This document shows, piece by piece, positions 32,401-36,487 of a DNA stretch of 64,000 bases. Under the pieces are notes generated by a model. It worked only from the letters and a program-made list of their open reading frames with translations. It was not told the origin of the DNA and ran no database searches. Source of the DNA: Metaphire vulgaris. Its lineage: Eukaryota; Annelida; Clitellata; Crassiclitellata; Megascolecidae. Numbering within the stretch: the stretch's first letter is position 1; each line of letters opens with the position of its first letter. A program made the translations under genes and the position numbers. The stretch is from assembly GCA_018105865.1 (NCBI GenBank), contig CM030850.1:14766967-14830966 (forward strand), read 5' to 3'.

Positions 32401-33061
32401 TAACATATCAACTAACTTGTCCACACCTCACTAATTTACTGAACCACTAGCCCAGCCCTTAGTCCATGCATCCATCGTTCAATACATCCATACATTCACA
32501 TAACCACTCGCCTTCACTTGCCAAAGTCCAATGGTGCTAAGGAGTTAGTCTTTAATATAGGCAGACTAGTGGCATAGCGATGATTCCGGAATGGGGGGCA
32601 TCAACATTTTCTGGTAAAAACGTCTTGATGAGCAAAAAAGGTCAGTGTGTCAAGTACTTTGAACTTTCATGCATTTTTCCATTATACTACCTATCGGCAA
32701 AATTTTCTTAAAAGTTTTGTGCAAATCTCATAAGCAACCCCAGCCCGAATAGGGAGGCGGCCCCCACCCCCTCCGTGGCTACACCAATGAGGCAGACCTT
32801 GAAAACTGGATTAGATGCTAAACTTCTAAAAAACTGGAAACCACAGAAATTCACTGACCAACAATCTTGATGGCATAAACATTTGCGATATTTATCTTCT
32901 GCAAATGCCTATTGCAAGATAATTATGCCCATGTAATAAACTAATTTGTTATAAAGAGTCAACGTTGAGATGTGTCTTACGTAACGTGGTCTTTTGAAGA
33001 AATCGCAATTTACACGCTGTTCTGTAGGCAGAAAATTTGATGGCGTCAAAATTCTGTGCCC
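4004..33061 (-). CDS. dystrobrevin gene, overview (15 exons, first exon not found)
   Basis: Dystrobrevin is a cytoplasmic scaffold that binds dystrophin through its coiled coil and links the dystrophin-glycoprotein complex to syntrophins. Exons (5' to 3'): 33061-32981, 31770-31557, 31022-30937, 29283-29071, 26376-26210, 24810-24640, 14631-14528, 13253-13125, 12267-12180, 10334-10267, 9252-9030, 8540-8237, 6932-6888, 4831-4672, 4147-4004. Splice phases fit at every junction except 6888/4831, where a small phase 1-to-2 exon is probably missing. The order EF-hand region, ZZ finger, linker, EHRLIARY block, coiled coil and acidic tail matches the dystrobrevin family and lacks dystrophin's spectrin repeats. 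The EF-hand part is more divergent than the ZZ and coiled coil. Exon 24640-24810 is the least certain. The 5' exon with the start codon was not identified; the first exon found begins with two bases completing an Arg codon. Confidence 0.92.
4672..4831 (-). CDS. dystrobrevin, penultimate exon
   Basis: The exon runs from acceptor CCGTATTTTAG to donor AGA|GTAGGA, phase 2 to phase 0. It reads through STSSCTGFVDL, GFVTADDCEPYNDRL and SSNELYDKNSR without a stop and continues in phase into the terminal exon. Similarity to vertebrate dystrobrevin (TEDADPY-like stretch) is weak but positionally right. The preceding found exon ends in phase 1, so one small exon between 4832 and 6887 is expected. Confidence 0.7.
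5090..5345. mobile_element. probable hAT-like MITE, ends unresolved
   Basis: The segment begins near GCCATGGGCGGCACAC and ends near CACATGGGCGGCAG, with G-rich tracts inside. It carries the shared core word GACGACCTTTTTTGCTTGTCA at 5134-5153 and a second copy near 5226-5244. No TSD was found, so the boundaries are approximate. Confidence 0.45.
5572..5860. mobile_element. hAT MITE, CAGAGGCGGATCTAG family
   Basis: The 289-bp element has ends CAGAGGCGGATCTAGGG and CTAGATCCGCCTCTG and the perfect 8-bp TSD ATTGAAGT (5564-5571 and 5861-5868). Two copies of the GACAAGCA..AAAAGGTCGTCA core word lie inside. The apparent ORFs in this stretch are part of the element. Confidence 0.93.
6297..6348. repeat. 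(CAT)n microsatellite
   Basis: About 17 uninterrupted CAT units lie in the dystrobrevin intron downstream (in gene sense) of the 6888-6932 exon. Confidence 0.95.
6888..6932 (-). CDS. dystrobrevin, 45-nt exon
   Basis: This small exon lies between acceptor CTGTTTTATTTCAG and donor GGAG|GTAAAT. It encodes EDSSESEGDIFEFYG, phase 1 to 1, and follows in phase from the 8237-8540 exon. The acidic Ser-rich stretch aligns with the segment after VKELNSE in vertebrate dystrobrevins. Confidence 0.8.
7531..7709. mobile_element. hAT MITE, CAGTGTTTTA family
   Basis: The 179-bp element has ends CAGTGTTTTATA and GATGAAACACTG and the perfect TSD TCTGTAGG (7523-7530 and 7710-7717). Confidence 0.92.
8237..8540 (-). 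CDS. dystrobrevin, exon with VKELNS block
   Basis: The exon encodes a Pro/Ser/Thr-rich linker followed by YLRKDLVSATDSVTDAVSSL and VKELNS, which matches the conserved block after the second coiled-coil helix (vertebrate LRNDLLVAADSIT..SSLVKELNS). Donor is TCAG|GTGTTG and acceptor TTCCGCTAG; the latter has a poor pyrimidine tract. Phase 0 to 1, consistent with both neighbours. Confidence 0.88.
8669..8834. mobile_element. pogo/Tigger-like palindromic element
   Basis: The left end, TA followed by CAGTAGAACTTCGTTATGACG, matches other copies in the window. The interior repeats TATAACC/TTATAAC words and the CATTGCGGTA block. The right end is worn. TA target use and the CAGTAGAAC end suggest Tc1/mariner-pogo type; the class is inferred from the ends only. 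Confidence 0.7.
9030..9252 (-). CDS. dystrobrevin, coiled-coil exon
   Basis: The exon starts after acceptor CCTTTCATCGTAG and encodes REILREIQQLRVQQR, then a short linker, then LAVELQRLRLRRDELETRMK and TLQGSRRELMLQLEALMKLL. This is the two-helix leucine-heptad coiled coil by which dystrobrevin pairs with dystrophin, and it is the best conserved part of the gene. The donor after MKLLK is GTCGGG, which is weak; the next exon continues in phase 0. Confidence 0.95.
9821..10000. mobile_element. hAT MITE, CAGTGTTTATTCTAG family
   Basis: The ends are CAGTGTTTATTCTAG and CTAGAATAAACACTG. The 8-mer CGGACAAT occurs at 9813-9820 and 10001-10008; one extra G separates the right end from its TSD copy. 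Confidence 0.9.
10267..10334 (-). CDS. dystrobrevin, exon joining to coiled coil
   Basis: Acceptor TTTTAATTGCAG and donor ATAG|GTTTGT enclose 68 nt encoding LSFGVGDAKDRRHLVAELEA and KNR, phase 0 to 2. It aligns with the vertebrate stretch ISFTID...RQLIAELENKNR directly before the first coiled-coil helix. Confidence 0.92.
10378..10430. repeat. (ATT)n microsatellite
   Basis: About 17 ATT units lie just upstream, in gene sense, of the 10267-10334 exon acceptor. Confidence 0.95.
10963..11140. mobile_element. pogo/Tigger-like palindromic element
   Basis: TA then CAGTAGAACTTCATTATA opens the element and TATAACGAAGTTCTATACTG closes it. The element sits directly beside a (GT)n(TA)n tract (10911-10958). 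The internal block TACCGCAATGTACGG is shared with the copies at 8669 and 17715. Confidence 0.75.
11398..11593. mobile_element. hAT MITE, CAGGGCCGGCC family
   Basis: The ends are CAGGGCCGGCCTTA and TAGGCCGGCCCTG, with the perfect TSD ATGAAGGC (11390-11397 and 11594-11601). Two variants of the TTTTTTG.TTGTCA core word are inside. Confidence 0.93.
11652..11868. mobile_element. hAT-like element, AGGGATATTCAAATGG ends
   Basis: The left end CTAGGGATATTCAAATGG and right end TTGAATGCCCCAG are imperfect inverted repeats. A related fragment with the same end in inverse orientation lies at 15119-15190. No clear TSD was found. Confidence 0.5.
11937..12145. mobile_element. hAT MITE, CAGGCCCGTAG family (worn copy)
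   Basis: The left end CAGACCCGTAGAAAGTGG and the G/C-rich TGCAGGGGTGC block match the better copy at 48280. The TTTTTTTGCTTGTCAGGAC core word occurs at about 12071-12091. The right end is degraded and abuts the donor side of the dystrobrevin exon at 12180. Confidence 0.65.
12180..12267 (-). CDS. dystrobrevin, EHRLIARY exon
   Basis: Acceptor TCAATTTTTTTCAG and donor GAC|GTGAGT enclose 88 nt encoding GNECSRVDDEHRLIARYVQR followed by LASCPNNND. This matches the conserved NRLDEEHRLIARYAARLA block of dystrobrevins. Phase 2 to 0, consistent with exons on both sides. Confidence 0.95.
12584..13050. mobile_element. AACGTTTTTTACG inverted-repeat element
   Basis: The left (TAGATG..AAACGTTTTTACG) and right (CAAACGTTTTTTTACATCTA) ends are long A/T-rich inverted repeats built of ACGTTTTTT words. 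The interior shares TTTCACAGTCGTTT..CA.AGTGTGACT with a second, partial copy at about 4210-4440. Confidence 0.6.
13125..13253 (-). CDS. dystrobrevin, Ser-rich linker exon
   Basis: A strong acceptor (TTGTTCTTGTTCCAG) and donor AAGCG|GTGAAT enclose 129 nt encoding SPGHLQGVNECC, then GFGNNNMSSSSPNTLSRSK, phase 2 to 2. It joins in phase to the exons at 14528 and 12267. The residue type (Ser/Asn-rich) fits the poorly conserved linker between ZZ domain and EHRLIARY block. Confidence 0.75.
13654..13826. mobile_element. hAT MITE, CAGGGTTTAATC family
   Basis: The 173-bp element has ends CAGGGTTTAATCTTGG and CTAGATTAGATACTG and the perfect TSD GCTCCAAG (13646-13653 and 13827-13834). Confidence 0.92.
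14528..14631 (-). CDS. dystrobrevin, exon after ZZ region
   Basis: Acceptor GGTTTTTGCTGTTGTAG and donor ACAAG|GTAAAA enclose 104 nt encoding DSVARESRKRQSALPSLL then ALSKSLTTSETSVAAT. The ALSKSL word matches the vertebrate dystrobrevin segment after the ZZ finger. Phase 0 to 2, in phase with the 13253 exon. Confidence 0.82.
14741..14913. mobile_element. hAT MITE, CAGGGCGCGATTTG family
   Basis: The ends CAGGGCACAATTTG and CAAATCGCACCCTG are flanked by the perfect TSD CCCAAGTG (14733-14740 and 14914-14921). The interior is C-rich on this strand with CTGC-TACATCCCCC repeats. It lies about 100 bp from the 14528-14631 exon. Confidence 0.93.
15554..15892. mobile_element. GGGTCATCCATAAATGA..ACGTAACG TIR element
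   Basis: The ends GGGTCATCCATAAATGATG and CATTTGTGGATGGCCC are inverted. TTAA directly precedes the left end. It is related to elements at 39208 and 61985. Two core words (GACAAGCAAAAAAGGTCA at 15685-15703 and a second near 15752) are inside. Superfamily uncertain; TTAA-targeting is possible. Confidence 0.7.
16537..16703. mobile_element. hAT MITE, CAGGGCGCGATTTG family
   Basis: The element is inverted relative to the copy at 14741, ending CAAATCGCGCCCTG. The TSD CCCATAAC is perfect (16529-16536 and 16704-16711). Confidence 0.93.
16998..17166. mobile_element. hAT MITE, CAGTGGCGGCTCC family
   Basis: The ends are CACTGGCGGCTCC and GGATCCGCCCCTG. The flanks ATCAAGAA and AACAAGAA match at 7 of 8 positions. 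Confidence 0.82.
17200..17405 (-). repeat. tRNA-derived SINE
   Basis: On the minus strand the head contains TTAGCAGAGTGGTAAC (box A-like) and GCGGGTTCGATCGAGAC (box B-like) at tRNA-like spacing, followed by an unrelated body. No mature tRNA fold is evident, so it is called a SINE head. Confidence 0.65.
17486..17651. mobile_element. hAT MITE, CAGGGCGCGATTTG family
   Basis: The third copy of the family has ends CAGGGCGCGATTTG and CAAATCGCACCCTG and the perfect TSD GTTGAGGG (17478-17485 and 17652-17659). Confidence 0.93.
17715..17879. mobile_element. pogo/Tigger-like element, left end lost
   Basis: The right end TATAACGAAGTTCTACTG is followed by TA. The body shares TACCGCAATGTACGGT with the other copies. 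The left terminal repeat is missing. Confidence 0.65.
18438..19600 (-). mobile_element. CR1/L2-like LINE 3' fragment, split by a MITE
   Basis: The minus strand encodes reverse-transcriptase C-terminal words in two frames: VLSRIDYCNSVLLGLPTT (19268-19573) and GDRSFRRGNPILWNTL (18926-19246). The final words PGAFLKNMKTP come after an interruption by the MITE at 18571-19003. The 3' tail runs into (ATA)n. Frameshifts make it non-functional. Confidence 0.85.
18571..19003. mobile_element. hAT MITE, CAGAGGCGTCATTT family, inside a LINE
   Basis: The ends CAGAGGCGTCATTT and AAATGACGCCACTG are flanked by GTCTCCAT/GTCTCGAT (7 of 8). The core word GACAAGCAAAAAAAAGGTCG occurs at 18761-18780, followed by TCA, with variants near 18660 and 18860. 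It interrupts the LINE reading frame, so it is the younger insertion. Confidence 0.88.
20285..20783. mobile_element. hAT MITE, CAGTGGCGGTTCC family, carrying a nested element
   Basis: The ends are CAGTGGCGGTTCCACG and TTGAACCGCCACTG. The flanks ATCATCAT and ATAATAAT are similar and lie in microsatellite. A second hAT element sits at 20384-20533. The core word TTTTTTTGCTTGTCA is at about 20606-20620. Confidence 0.82.
20384..20533. mobile_element. hAT MITE, CAGGGGCGCCCACA family (nested)
   Basis: The 150-bp element has ends CAGGGGCGCCCACA and TGGGCGCCCCTG. The flanks TGTACAAG and TGTACAAC match at 7 of 8. It lies wholly inside the 20285-20783 element. Confidence 0.87.
20784..20985. repeat. (ATA)n and (TC)n microsatellites
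   Basis: (ATA)n runs to about 20832 and (TC)n at about 20933-20985. Poly-Ile and Arg-Glu ORFs here come from the repeats only. Confidence 0.95.
21100..21510. other. CpG-rich patch with (CTG)n
   Basis: The segment is much richer in CpG than its surroundings and ends in an 8-unit (CTG) tract at about 21479-21503. It lies in the large dystrobrevin intron between exons 14631 and 24640. I could not assign an exon. It could be an internal promoter or the first exon of another transcript. Confidence 0.4.
21618..22397. mobile_element. cluster of hAT MITEs, CAGTGGCGGCTCC family
   Basis: Two complete pairs of ends (21618-21873 and 22211-22397) share CAGTGGCGGCTCCAC and CTGGAGCCGCCACTG. Between them, 21960-22200 repeats interior sequence of the first copy (ATTAAATCGCTG, GAGGGCCTGTTGAAT). 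Outer flanks CATATCGT and CTTATCGT match at 7 of 8, suggesting the whole 780 bp was inserted once or arose by nesting. Confidence 0.7.
22680..22895 (-). repeat. tRNA-derived SINE
   Basis: The minus strand reads GCCTCGATGGCTCAGTTGGT (box A) and, about 30 bp later, AGGATTCGATTTCCGGGGCA (box B and acceptor-like 3' part). The body ends near CAAGGCGCTACATAAA. The acceptor stem has mismatches, so it is a SINE head rather than a functional tRNA. Confidence 0.7.
22908..23240. mobile_element. hAT MITE, CAGTGGCGTAGCCAGG family
   Basis: The ends are CACAGGCGTAGCCAGGGTTCC and GTTGCGCCACTG. G-rich and C-rich flanking tracts are present. No convincing TSD. Confidence 0.7.
23837..24363. mobile_element. hAT MITE, CAGTGGCGTAGCCAGG family, with nested copy and minisatellite
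   Basis: The ends are CAATGGCGTAGCCAGG and CGGCTACACCAATG. Flanks GCTCCAGC and GTTCCGGC differ by two transitions. Inside are a 15-bp minisatellite (TTCTTTCGTTCA units, 23953-24046) and a CAGTGTCTAATCTAG-family element at 24153-24321. Confidence 0.75.
24640..24810 (-). CDS. candidate dystrobrevin exon after ZZ
   Basis: A strong acceptor (TTTTCTCTATCTTTCAG) and donor CTCAG|GTGGAG enclose 171 nt, open in one frame, phase 0 to 0. This is exactly what is needed between the ZZ exon and the 14631 exon. The encoded words (RVVDTVPECDVDFASAANRQ, SRKRHCWSSSNHF) have no clear match, but this linker is poorly conserved in the family. It could be an isoform-specific exon. Confidence 0.5.
24848..25240. 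repeat. (GACA)n microsatellite and degenerate flank
   Basis: A pure run to about 24926 is followed by about 300 bp of degenerate CAGA/CACA repeats. It produces long Cys-Leu-Ser or Asp-Arg-Gln ORFs that are artefacts. Confidence 0.95.
25885..26130. repeat. direct duplication, copy 1 (about 245 bp)
   Basis: The stretch from GAAGCCCCGCTTTCTTGCTA to AATATAGAAAGACTTGTA is repeated nearly verbatim at 27065-27312 in the same orientation. The two copies flank the ZZ-domain exon of dystrobrevin. Confidence 0.9.
26210..26376 (-). CDS. dystrobrevin, ZZ zinc-finger exon
   Basis: The exon encodes HSVPCSICRCGPIVGFRYRC, QQCDDYSLCQHCFWSGL and a His-containing tail SKDHTSDHEVKEFAFN. The Cys/His order (CxxC, CxxC, CxxC, H...H) is the ZZ finger shared by dystrophin and dystrobrevin, which folds around two zinc ions. 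The donor AAT|GTAAGT is ideal. The acceptor ATGATGTTGTAG lies at the edge of a long (GAT)n tract, which replaces the usual pyrimidine tract. Phase 1 to 0. Confidence 0.97.
26383..26431. repeat. (CAT)n microsatellite abutting a splice acceptor
   Basis: About 16 CAT units on the plus strand (GAT/ATG on the transcribed strand) end only a few bases upstream of the ZZ exon acceptor. Confidence 0.95.
26870..26995. repeat. (AATG)n-type degenerate repeat
   Basis: GAATGAATGAGC-like units cover about 125 bp. Ser-His-Ile ORFs here are artefacts. Confidence 0.9.
27065..27312. repeat. direct duplication, copy 2 (about 245 bp)
   Basis: This is the second copy of the segment at 25885-26130, lying upstream (in gene sense) of the ZZ exon. 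It is followed by a GACA/GACG microsatellite. Confidence 0.9.
27955..28286. mobile_element. hAT MITE, CAGGGCCGCCGAGAG family
   Basis: The ends are CAGGGCCGCCGAGAGG and TCTCGGCGGCCCTG. Flanks GCTGTCTC and GCTGCCCC match at 6 of 8. Two core words (GACAAGTAAAAAAAGGTCATC near 28070 and GAAGCAAAAAAGGTCATC near 28187) are inside. Confidence 0.85.
29071..29283 (-). CDS. dystrobrevin, second EF-hand region exon
   Basis: The exon follows acceptor AATTGTTTGTTGCAG and continues the DKLRY junction with IFGQLNKVSEDHRQCLSKLL then SLPATVLEAPTN, which aligns with the vertebrate IFSMISDSSG..LREVLKLPTAVFEGP segment. Later residues are diverged. The donor is uncertain: AAGT|GTTTCT gives the phase 1 required by the ZZ exon, as would GAAT|GTATCG further upstream. 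Confidence 0.8.
29398..29430. repeat. (ATT)n microsatellite
   Basis: A short pure (TTA) run lies in a dystrobrevin intron. A similar short run occurs at 28806-28824 next to the AACTTCTATAGCGCCATTTT word that recurs in the window as a retroposon tail. Confidence 0.9.
30937..31022 (-). CDS. dystrobrevin, EF-hand region exon
   Basis: Acceptor TTATCTTTCCAG and donor CGAT|GTGAGT enclose 86 nt, phase 2 to 1, encoding GDTGIQLQLLPVQVLLSVLC and AGRMSDKLR. It aligns residue for residue in length with vertebrate GHGKISVFAVKMALATLCGGKIMDKLR. A nearer AG (TTGCAG at 31001-31002) would break the frame. Confidence 0.9.
31557..31770 (-). CDS. dystrobrevin, first EF-hand region exon
   Basis: Acceptor ATTCTGTTCAG and donor AGTGG|GTGAGC enclose 214 nt. 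The exon encodes HLVDIGNVTTVFHDHGLD, then KVVAVLSDLYNSLRSRLPSV and VEPCMELLVNWLSYTF, matching vertebrate LHLVDIWNVIEAL..LLLNFLLAAFD. Phase 1 to 2. Confidence 0.93.
31828..32261. mobile_element. pogo/Tigger-like element hosting a hAT insertion
   Basis: Left end CAACAGAACTTCATTG and right end CGTTATAACGAAGTTCTACTG are each bordered by TA. A 215-bp hAT MITE (31864-32078) interrupts it with an 8-bp TSD. Confidence 0.85.
31864..32078. mobile_element. hAT MITE, CATGGGCGCCCGCAC family (nested)
   Basis: The ends are CATGGGCGCCCGCAC and GTGGCACCCATG. The TSD TGGGTCTG is perfect (31856-31863 and 32079-32086). Removing it and one TSD copy restores TTAGTGGGTCTGTAAAATTT, as in other copies of the host element. 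Confidence 0.93.
32567..32789. mobile_element. hAT MITE, CAGTGGCGTAGCCAGG family
   Basis: The ends are TAGTGGCATAGCGATGATTCC and GTGGCTACACCAATG, with the perfect TSD AGGCAGAC (32559-32566 and 32790-32797). The core word GATGAGCAAAAAAGGTCA lies near 32627. Confidence 0.92.
32981..33061 (-). CDS. dystrobrevin, first exon found
   Basis: Acceptor TTACTGTTTTAG and donor TTAC|GTAAGA enclose 81 nt, phase 1 to 1. It encodes AQNFDAIKFSAYRTACKLRF then LQKTTL, a close match to the vertebrate RAQDLDRIRLSTYRTACKLRF block near the N-terminus. The first two bases (GG) complete an Arg codon. The start-codon exon lies further right and was not identified; an ATG-TCA-C at 46853-46859 before a good donor would fit in phase but also fits another gene. 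Confidence 0.95.
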
Positions 33062-33220
33062 CTAAAACAGTAACCAGAGATAAAAGATGGAATCATTTAA
33101 AGACAAGACGAAAAAGACAAATACAGGAACAAGCCTACCAGAGGACAAAGTGGACAAAGAATGAGATAAGACAGCAAGACCATAATGTGAATGAATGGAT
33201 GGATGGAACATAGTGGCTCT

Positions 33221-33388
33221 CAGTGTTTTATTCAGACTCCAGACCTTTGGAGGGGAATGACTTGGCTGGAGGGAAAGGGACATAGTTCAATGCAAAAATT
33301 TGTATCAGTGCTGAAATTTTGGTGTGTTTTGAGGTTTTGGAAGGAAATCTCCACTTACCGGTAATTAATAGGCCTTGATAAAACACTG
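33221..33388. mobile_element. hAT MITE, CAGTGTTTTATTCAG family
   Basis: The ends are CAGTGTTTTATTCAG and CTTGATAAAACACTG. Flanks GTGGCTCT and GTGGTTCT match at 7 of 8. Confidence 0.87.
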
Positions 33389-33452
33389 GTGGTTCTCAAA
33401 CTGGGCAGACTTTAATGAACCACGTTAAACCTTATTAATAATAAGTTATTAT

Positions 33453-33876
33453 TAGGGCTGGTACTGATTAAATTTTCCTGTTCGATTAATCTGAACATTT
33501 TTCTATTGATTAATCAATTAATTTTGATTAATAATATAATTAAATATAGCTTTTAGCTTATCTGCTTGCATTGCAACTCTGCATATGTCTACCTTGCCAT
33601 CTGCAGTTAGCTTAAAATCAAAACAAAAGTGTTTGCTCATCTCTCTCCTTCAATGTTTAACTGCAGCATCAATTTAATTACTGGCCATTGCTGTCTGAAC
33701 GGAAATAGAAATCTAGTCAGCTAAGTAGTATTTATAGTAAATAAGTAACCAAATTACTAAAATATTAATCAAGAAATTAATCGATTAAAGAAAATTTTAT
33801 TGATCAAACATTTTAATGATTAATCTACTAATTAATCATTTTAACGATTAATTAACCATTAATATCAACAGCCCTA
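33453..33876. mobile_element. hAT-like element with GATTAATC-rich interior
   Basis: The left end TAGGGCTGGTACTG and right end TATCAACAGCCCTA are inverted, and the interior is dense in ATTAATC words. The TSD GTTATTAT is at 33445-33452. On the right it is split as GTTA and TTAT by a Helitron (33881-34375). Confidence 0.85.
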
Positions 33877-33880
33877 GTTA

Positions 33881-34375
33881 TCTATAATATTAATATCCTT
33901 ATCTGTATGTCTCTCTGTTACCTTCAAGCGTTCTGATTGGTTGACTATTGGTAGACGGTTTAGACCGTTTAGTCCTTACGTCGCGATGCATTGGTGGACG
34001 ATGTTCGAAGACGACGTTGCTATTGGTAACCAAACTGTTTAGTCGAAGAAGCGTTTGACGAAGTGTACGTTCAATTGTTCATTGCAGAGTCATAACGTGT
34101 ACAACGTTAAGATGCGTTGGTGGGCGTAGCTCGAGGAAGTTGCGCAATTTTAACGTACACAAAAAATACGTGTACAGCGTCACAAATGGTCACAGTTGCG
34201 TGATTTTAACGTACATAGGCCTAATTATTACATGGCGCAGAGCTTGGCTAGGTGGCGATCATTGAAATGTTGTTCAGCATGAATTCAATGATTGGGTATT
34301 AGGTATAGGTATTGGATTAGTATTTATCCTGGACTGCGAGCGAAGCGAGCGCGAGCGAAGCGAGCATCTTTCTAG
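33881..34375 (+). mobile_element. non-autonomous Helitron
   Basis: The element begins TCTATAATATTAATAT and ends ATCTTTCTAG, and sits between A (33880) and T (34376), the classic Helitron insertion. Near the 3' end are two GCGAGCGAAGCGAGC words. The interior has several CCAAT/ATTGG words. Exact excision restores the TSD of the neighbouring hAT-like element, which independently proves both boundaries. Confidence 0.9.
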
Positions 34376-34748
34376 TTATTATTATTAATATGCTAAGAAT
34401 TTGGTAACAAATCGGCAGACAGAGAGAATAGCAACTTATTATTTAATAATAGCAGATTATATAATGCCAACAAAATGATACTACCAATTTACCACAACTA
34501 TTGATGGAGAGAAGTAATATATGATAGATTCAAACAAGAAAATAAACAGAAAGAGCTACATAATTCATATGGATTATAGAGGATTCCCATATAAGCTTCC
34601 CTGTTACACATTTATGTGCATGGCCATTAAAAGACCATCAGCAAAAGCATGAAAAATCGACAACGCTGTCTTCAAACTCCCATCATTTGTGCAAGGCAGC
34701 CATCAGGACAATGACAGAGAGATTGAGAGCTGTGATTTAGATACTAAC

Positions 34749-34825
34749 GTGTCTCGAAAGCCAAACGGGACCAAAATATTGCCACAAAATGGTATCACAT
34801 TTGGCAGTTTGTCAATCAGCCCCAT
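34749..34825 (-). CDS. candidate exon of unidentified membrane protein
   Basis: One frame encodes MGLIDKLPNVIPFCGN then ILVPFGFRDT. Acceptor GTGGAG is poor; CATTCTCAAG slightly upstream is an alternative. Donor is AC|GTTAGT. The phase fits the exon at 35214-35364 if the nearer acceptor is used. I do not recognise the protein. Confidence 0.3.
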
Positions 34826-34889
34826 CTCCACTTGAGAATGACAGTATAAAATGCGGTAGCATTATGAGTGGAGCATTGATATTAAACGA

Positions 34890-35169
34890 CAGTGGGGTAG
34901 CCAGGATTTCTGGAAGGAGGGAGGGTTTAGTTTTGGCCATGACCAACTTCGTAAAATCTTGAAAAGAAAAAAAGGTCGTCATCCTAAGTCTTTACGTTCT
35001 ATAGCGTTTAGAATTATTTTTGGGTCGGCAGCCAAGGACCAAGGAGCCAAGGGGGTCTTGCCCCAAAATCGCGTCCCAAAAAAATGTATGGAAACACATA
35101 AAAAATTTTTTTGTCGGTCAGTATCCAAGGGGGGTTTTAACCTCCAACCCCCCTTTGGCTATGCCACTG
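34890..35169. mobile_element. hAT MITE, CAGTGGCGTAGCCAGG family
   Basis: The ends are CAGTGGGGTAGCCAGGATTTC and TTGGCTATGCCACTG. Flanks TTAAACGA and TCAAGTGA differ only by transitions (5 of 8). The core word GAAAAGAAAAAAAGGTCGTCA is at about 34961-34981. Confidence 0.8.
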
Positions 35170-35213
35170 TCAAGTGATACTCTCAGTAAAGCGCTGTTTA
35201 ACAGCGTCTATAC

Positions 35214-35364
35214 AGCAAAGAGGACGGCGACATCCGATGCCATAGACAAGACAAACGGCATCATATCTGTGATAGAATGGACCATCGTGATTACCTCCGT
35301 AAATAGTGATTTCTTTGTGTGCCAGTAGAAAGAGGATAGTGCCACAGACAGAAAATATAAACGA
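35214..35364 (-). CDS. candidate exon of unidentified membrane protein
   Basis: Acceptor ATTTTGGCATCAG, donor GCT|GTATAG, phase 2 to 0. It encodes hydrophobic SRLYFLSVALSSFYW, a polar turn, and TDMMPFVLSMASDVAVLFA, consistent with one or two membrane spans. The phase matches the exon at 36145-36487. Confidence 0.4.
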
Positions 35365-35482
35365 CTGATGCCAAAATTCCTCTTCTTAAAAATTATAATA
35401 AATAAATAAAAACTAATAAAGATCATAAAAATAAATACCATGTCTCTGATATGTTGTAATATCTTCAAAACGGTGTATTAAG

Positions 35483-35670
35483 CAGGGCTTTTTTTCAGTG
35501 GGAACGCACGGGAACAGCGTTCCCACACCTTTTTGCCAGATTGTGTATATAGTTATGGATATATAATAATTCGTTTGCGAACGTACAGGTATGGCGTTCC
35601 CACACCCATTTTTGTTGAAGAGTAAAAAAGGATGAGTTCCCAAACCTTTTTTCCTAGAAAAAAAGCCCTG
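35483..35670. mobile_element. hAT MITE, CAGGGCTTTTTTTC family
   Basis: The ends CAGGGCTTTTTTTCAG and AGAAAAAAAGCCCTG are flanked by the perfect TSD GTATTAAG (35475-35482 and 35671-35678). It contains repeated GTTCCCACACC words. A worn second copy covers about 36534-36850. Confidence 0.93.
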
Positions 35671-36144
35671 GTATTAAGTAACTTGCCAATACCTTATCTT
35701 GTCTACTGTAACACTGATTTCTATGTAATCTTCAGTTAGAAGGAAAACTTGAATACTAATAGTCTATGGTATGTACACGGGTAGCTAAACAATCAGTAAC
35801 AACTCATCTGGAGAAGAAATTTAAATGGCAAAACATTAACCAGTCTGTTACAACTTACTTAAATCAATTAACAAATGAGGAGGAGGAGGAGGAGGAGGAG
35901 GAGGAGAAGGAGTTGGAGCAATGGATGGATGATTATCACAGATAGACGGAATGCTTTCTTGGTCTTCTGGGCAGTGATTCTGACTGCTGCCTGCAAAGCG
36001 TGGACCATCCAAAGTCAAGACCTGAGTAGTACAGTCGTTCGTGTCGCTCGAGCCACTGCAGAATCCGCGATCGCCTTTGCGCTGGATTGTCGTCCTGCTA
36101 CCGTACGGAATACTGGTGCATTTCACAGTGGCATGGTCCGTCAC

Positions 36145-36487
36145 CTCTCAGCACCACAACCACTGCCTGTGCTGGCGGCGATGTTATCGGCAACAGCACG
36201 GTTGCACGTTTCGTTGGGAACATCTGCAGACTGCGTCTGTGCCGTTTGAAACCGATAACTGATGGCTGATGTTCTGAGCGGACGGTTCGGTCTTCGAAGC
36301 CTTGTTCTCAGCTCTCGAAGCGAAGTTCTTCTTTGATTTTGCGGCATGGCAGAGACGTCGTCGTCGTTGATGAGTCGCTGTTCTGTTACTGCTTTGCGAG
36401 TTTCGTTGGGTCTTTTCTCAATCGCTGACCGATCGTCTATGCTACCGTAATGAACAAAGACTGATTTGGTCACAATGGCAAGATTGT
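36145..36487 (-). CDS. candidate long exon of unidentified membrane protein
   Basis: A strong acceptor (TCTTTCCTGTTTCAG) and donor GAGAG|GTGACG enclose 343 nt, open, phase 1 to 2. It starts NLAIVTKSVFVHYGSIDD and continues as a basic, Arg/Gln/Asn-rich polar stretch (KRPNETRKAVTEQRLINDDD, RRTSLRELRTRLRRPNRP) that would be a cytoplasmic or extracellular loop. No family is recognised. The plus strand is also open here but has no splice support. Confidence 0.45.

Noticed and set aside
35875..36249. Plus-strand ORF of 124 codons
   Set aside because: It begins in a (GAG)n repeat and is antisense to a minus-strand exon with strong splice sites.
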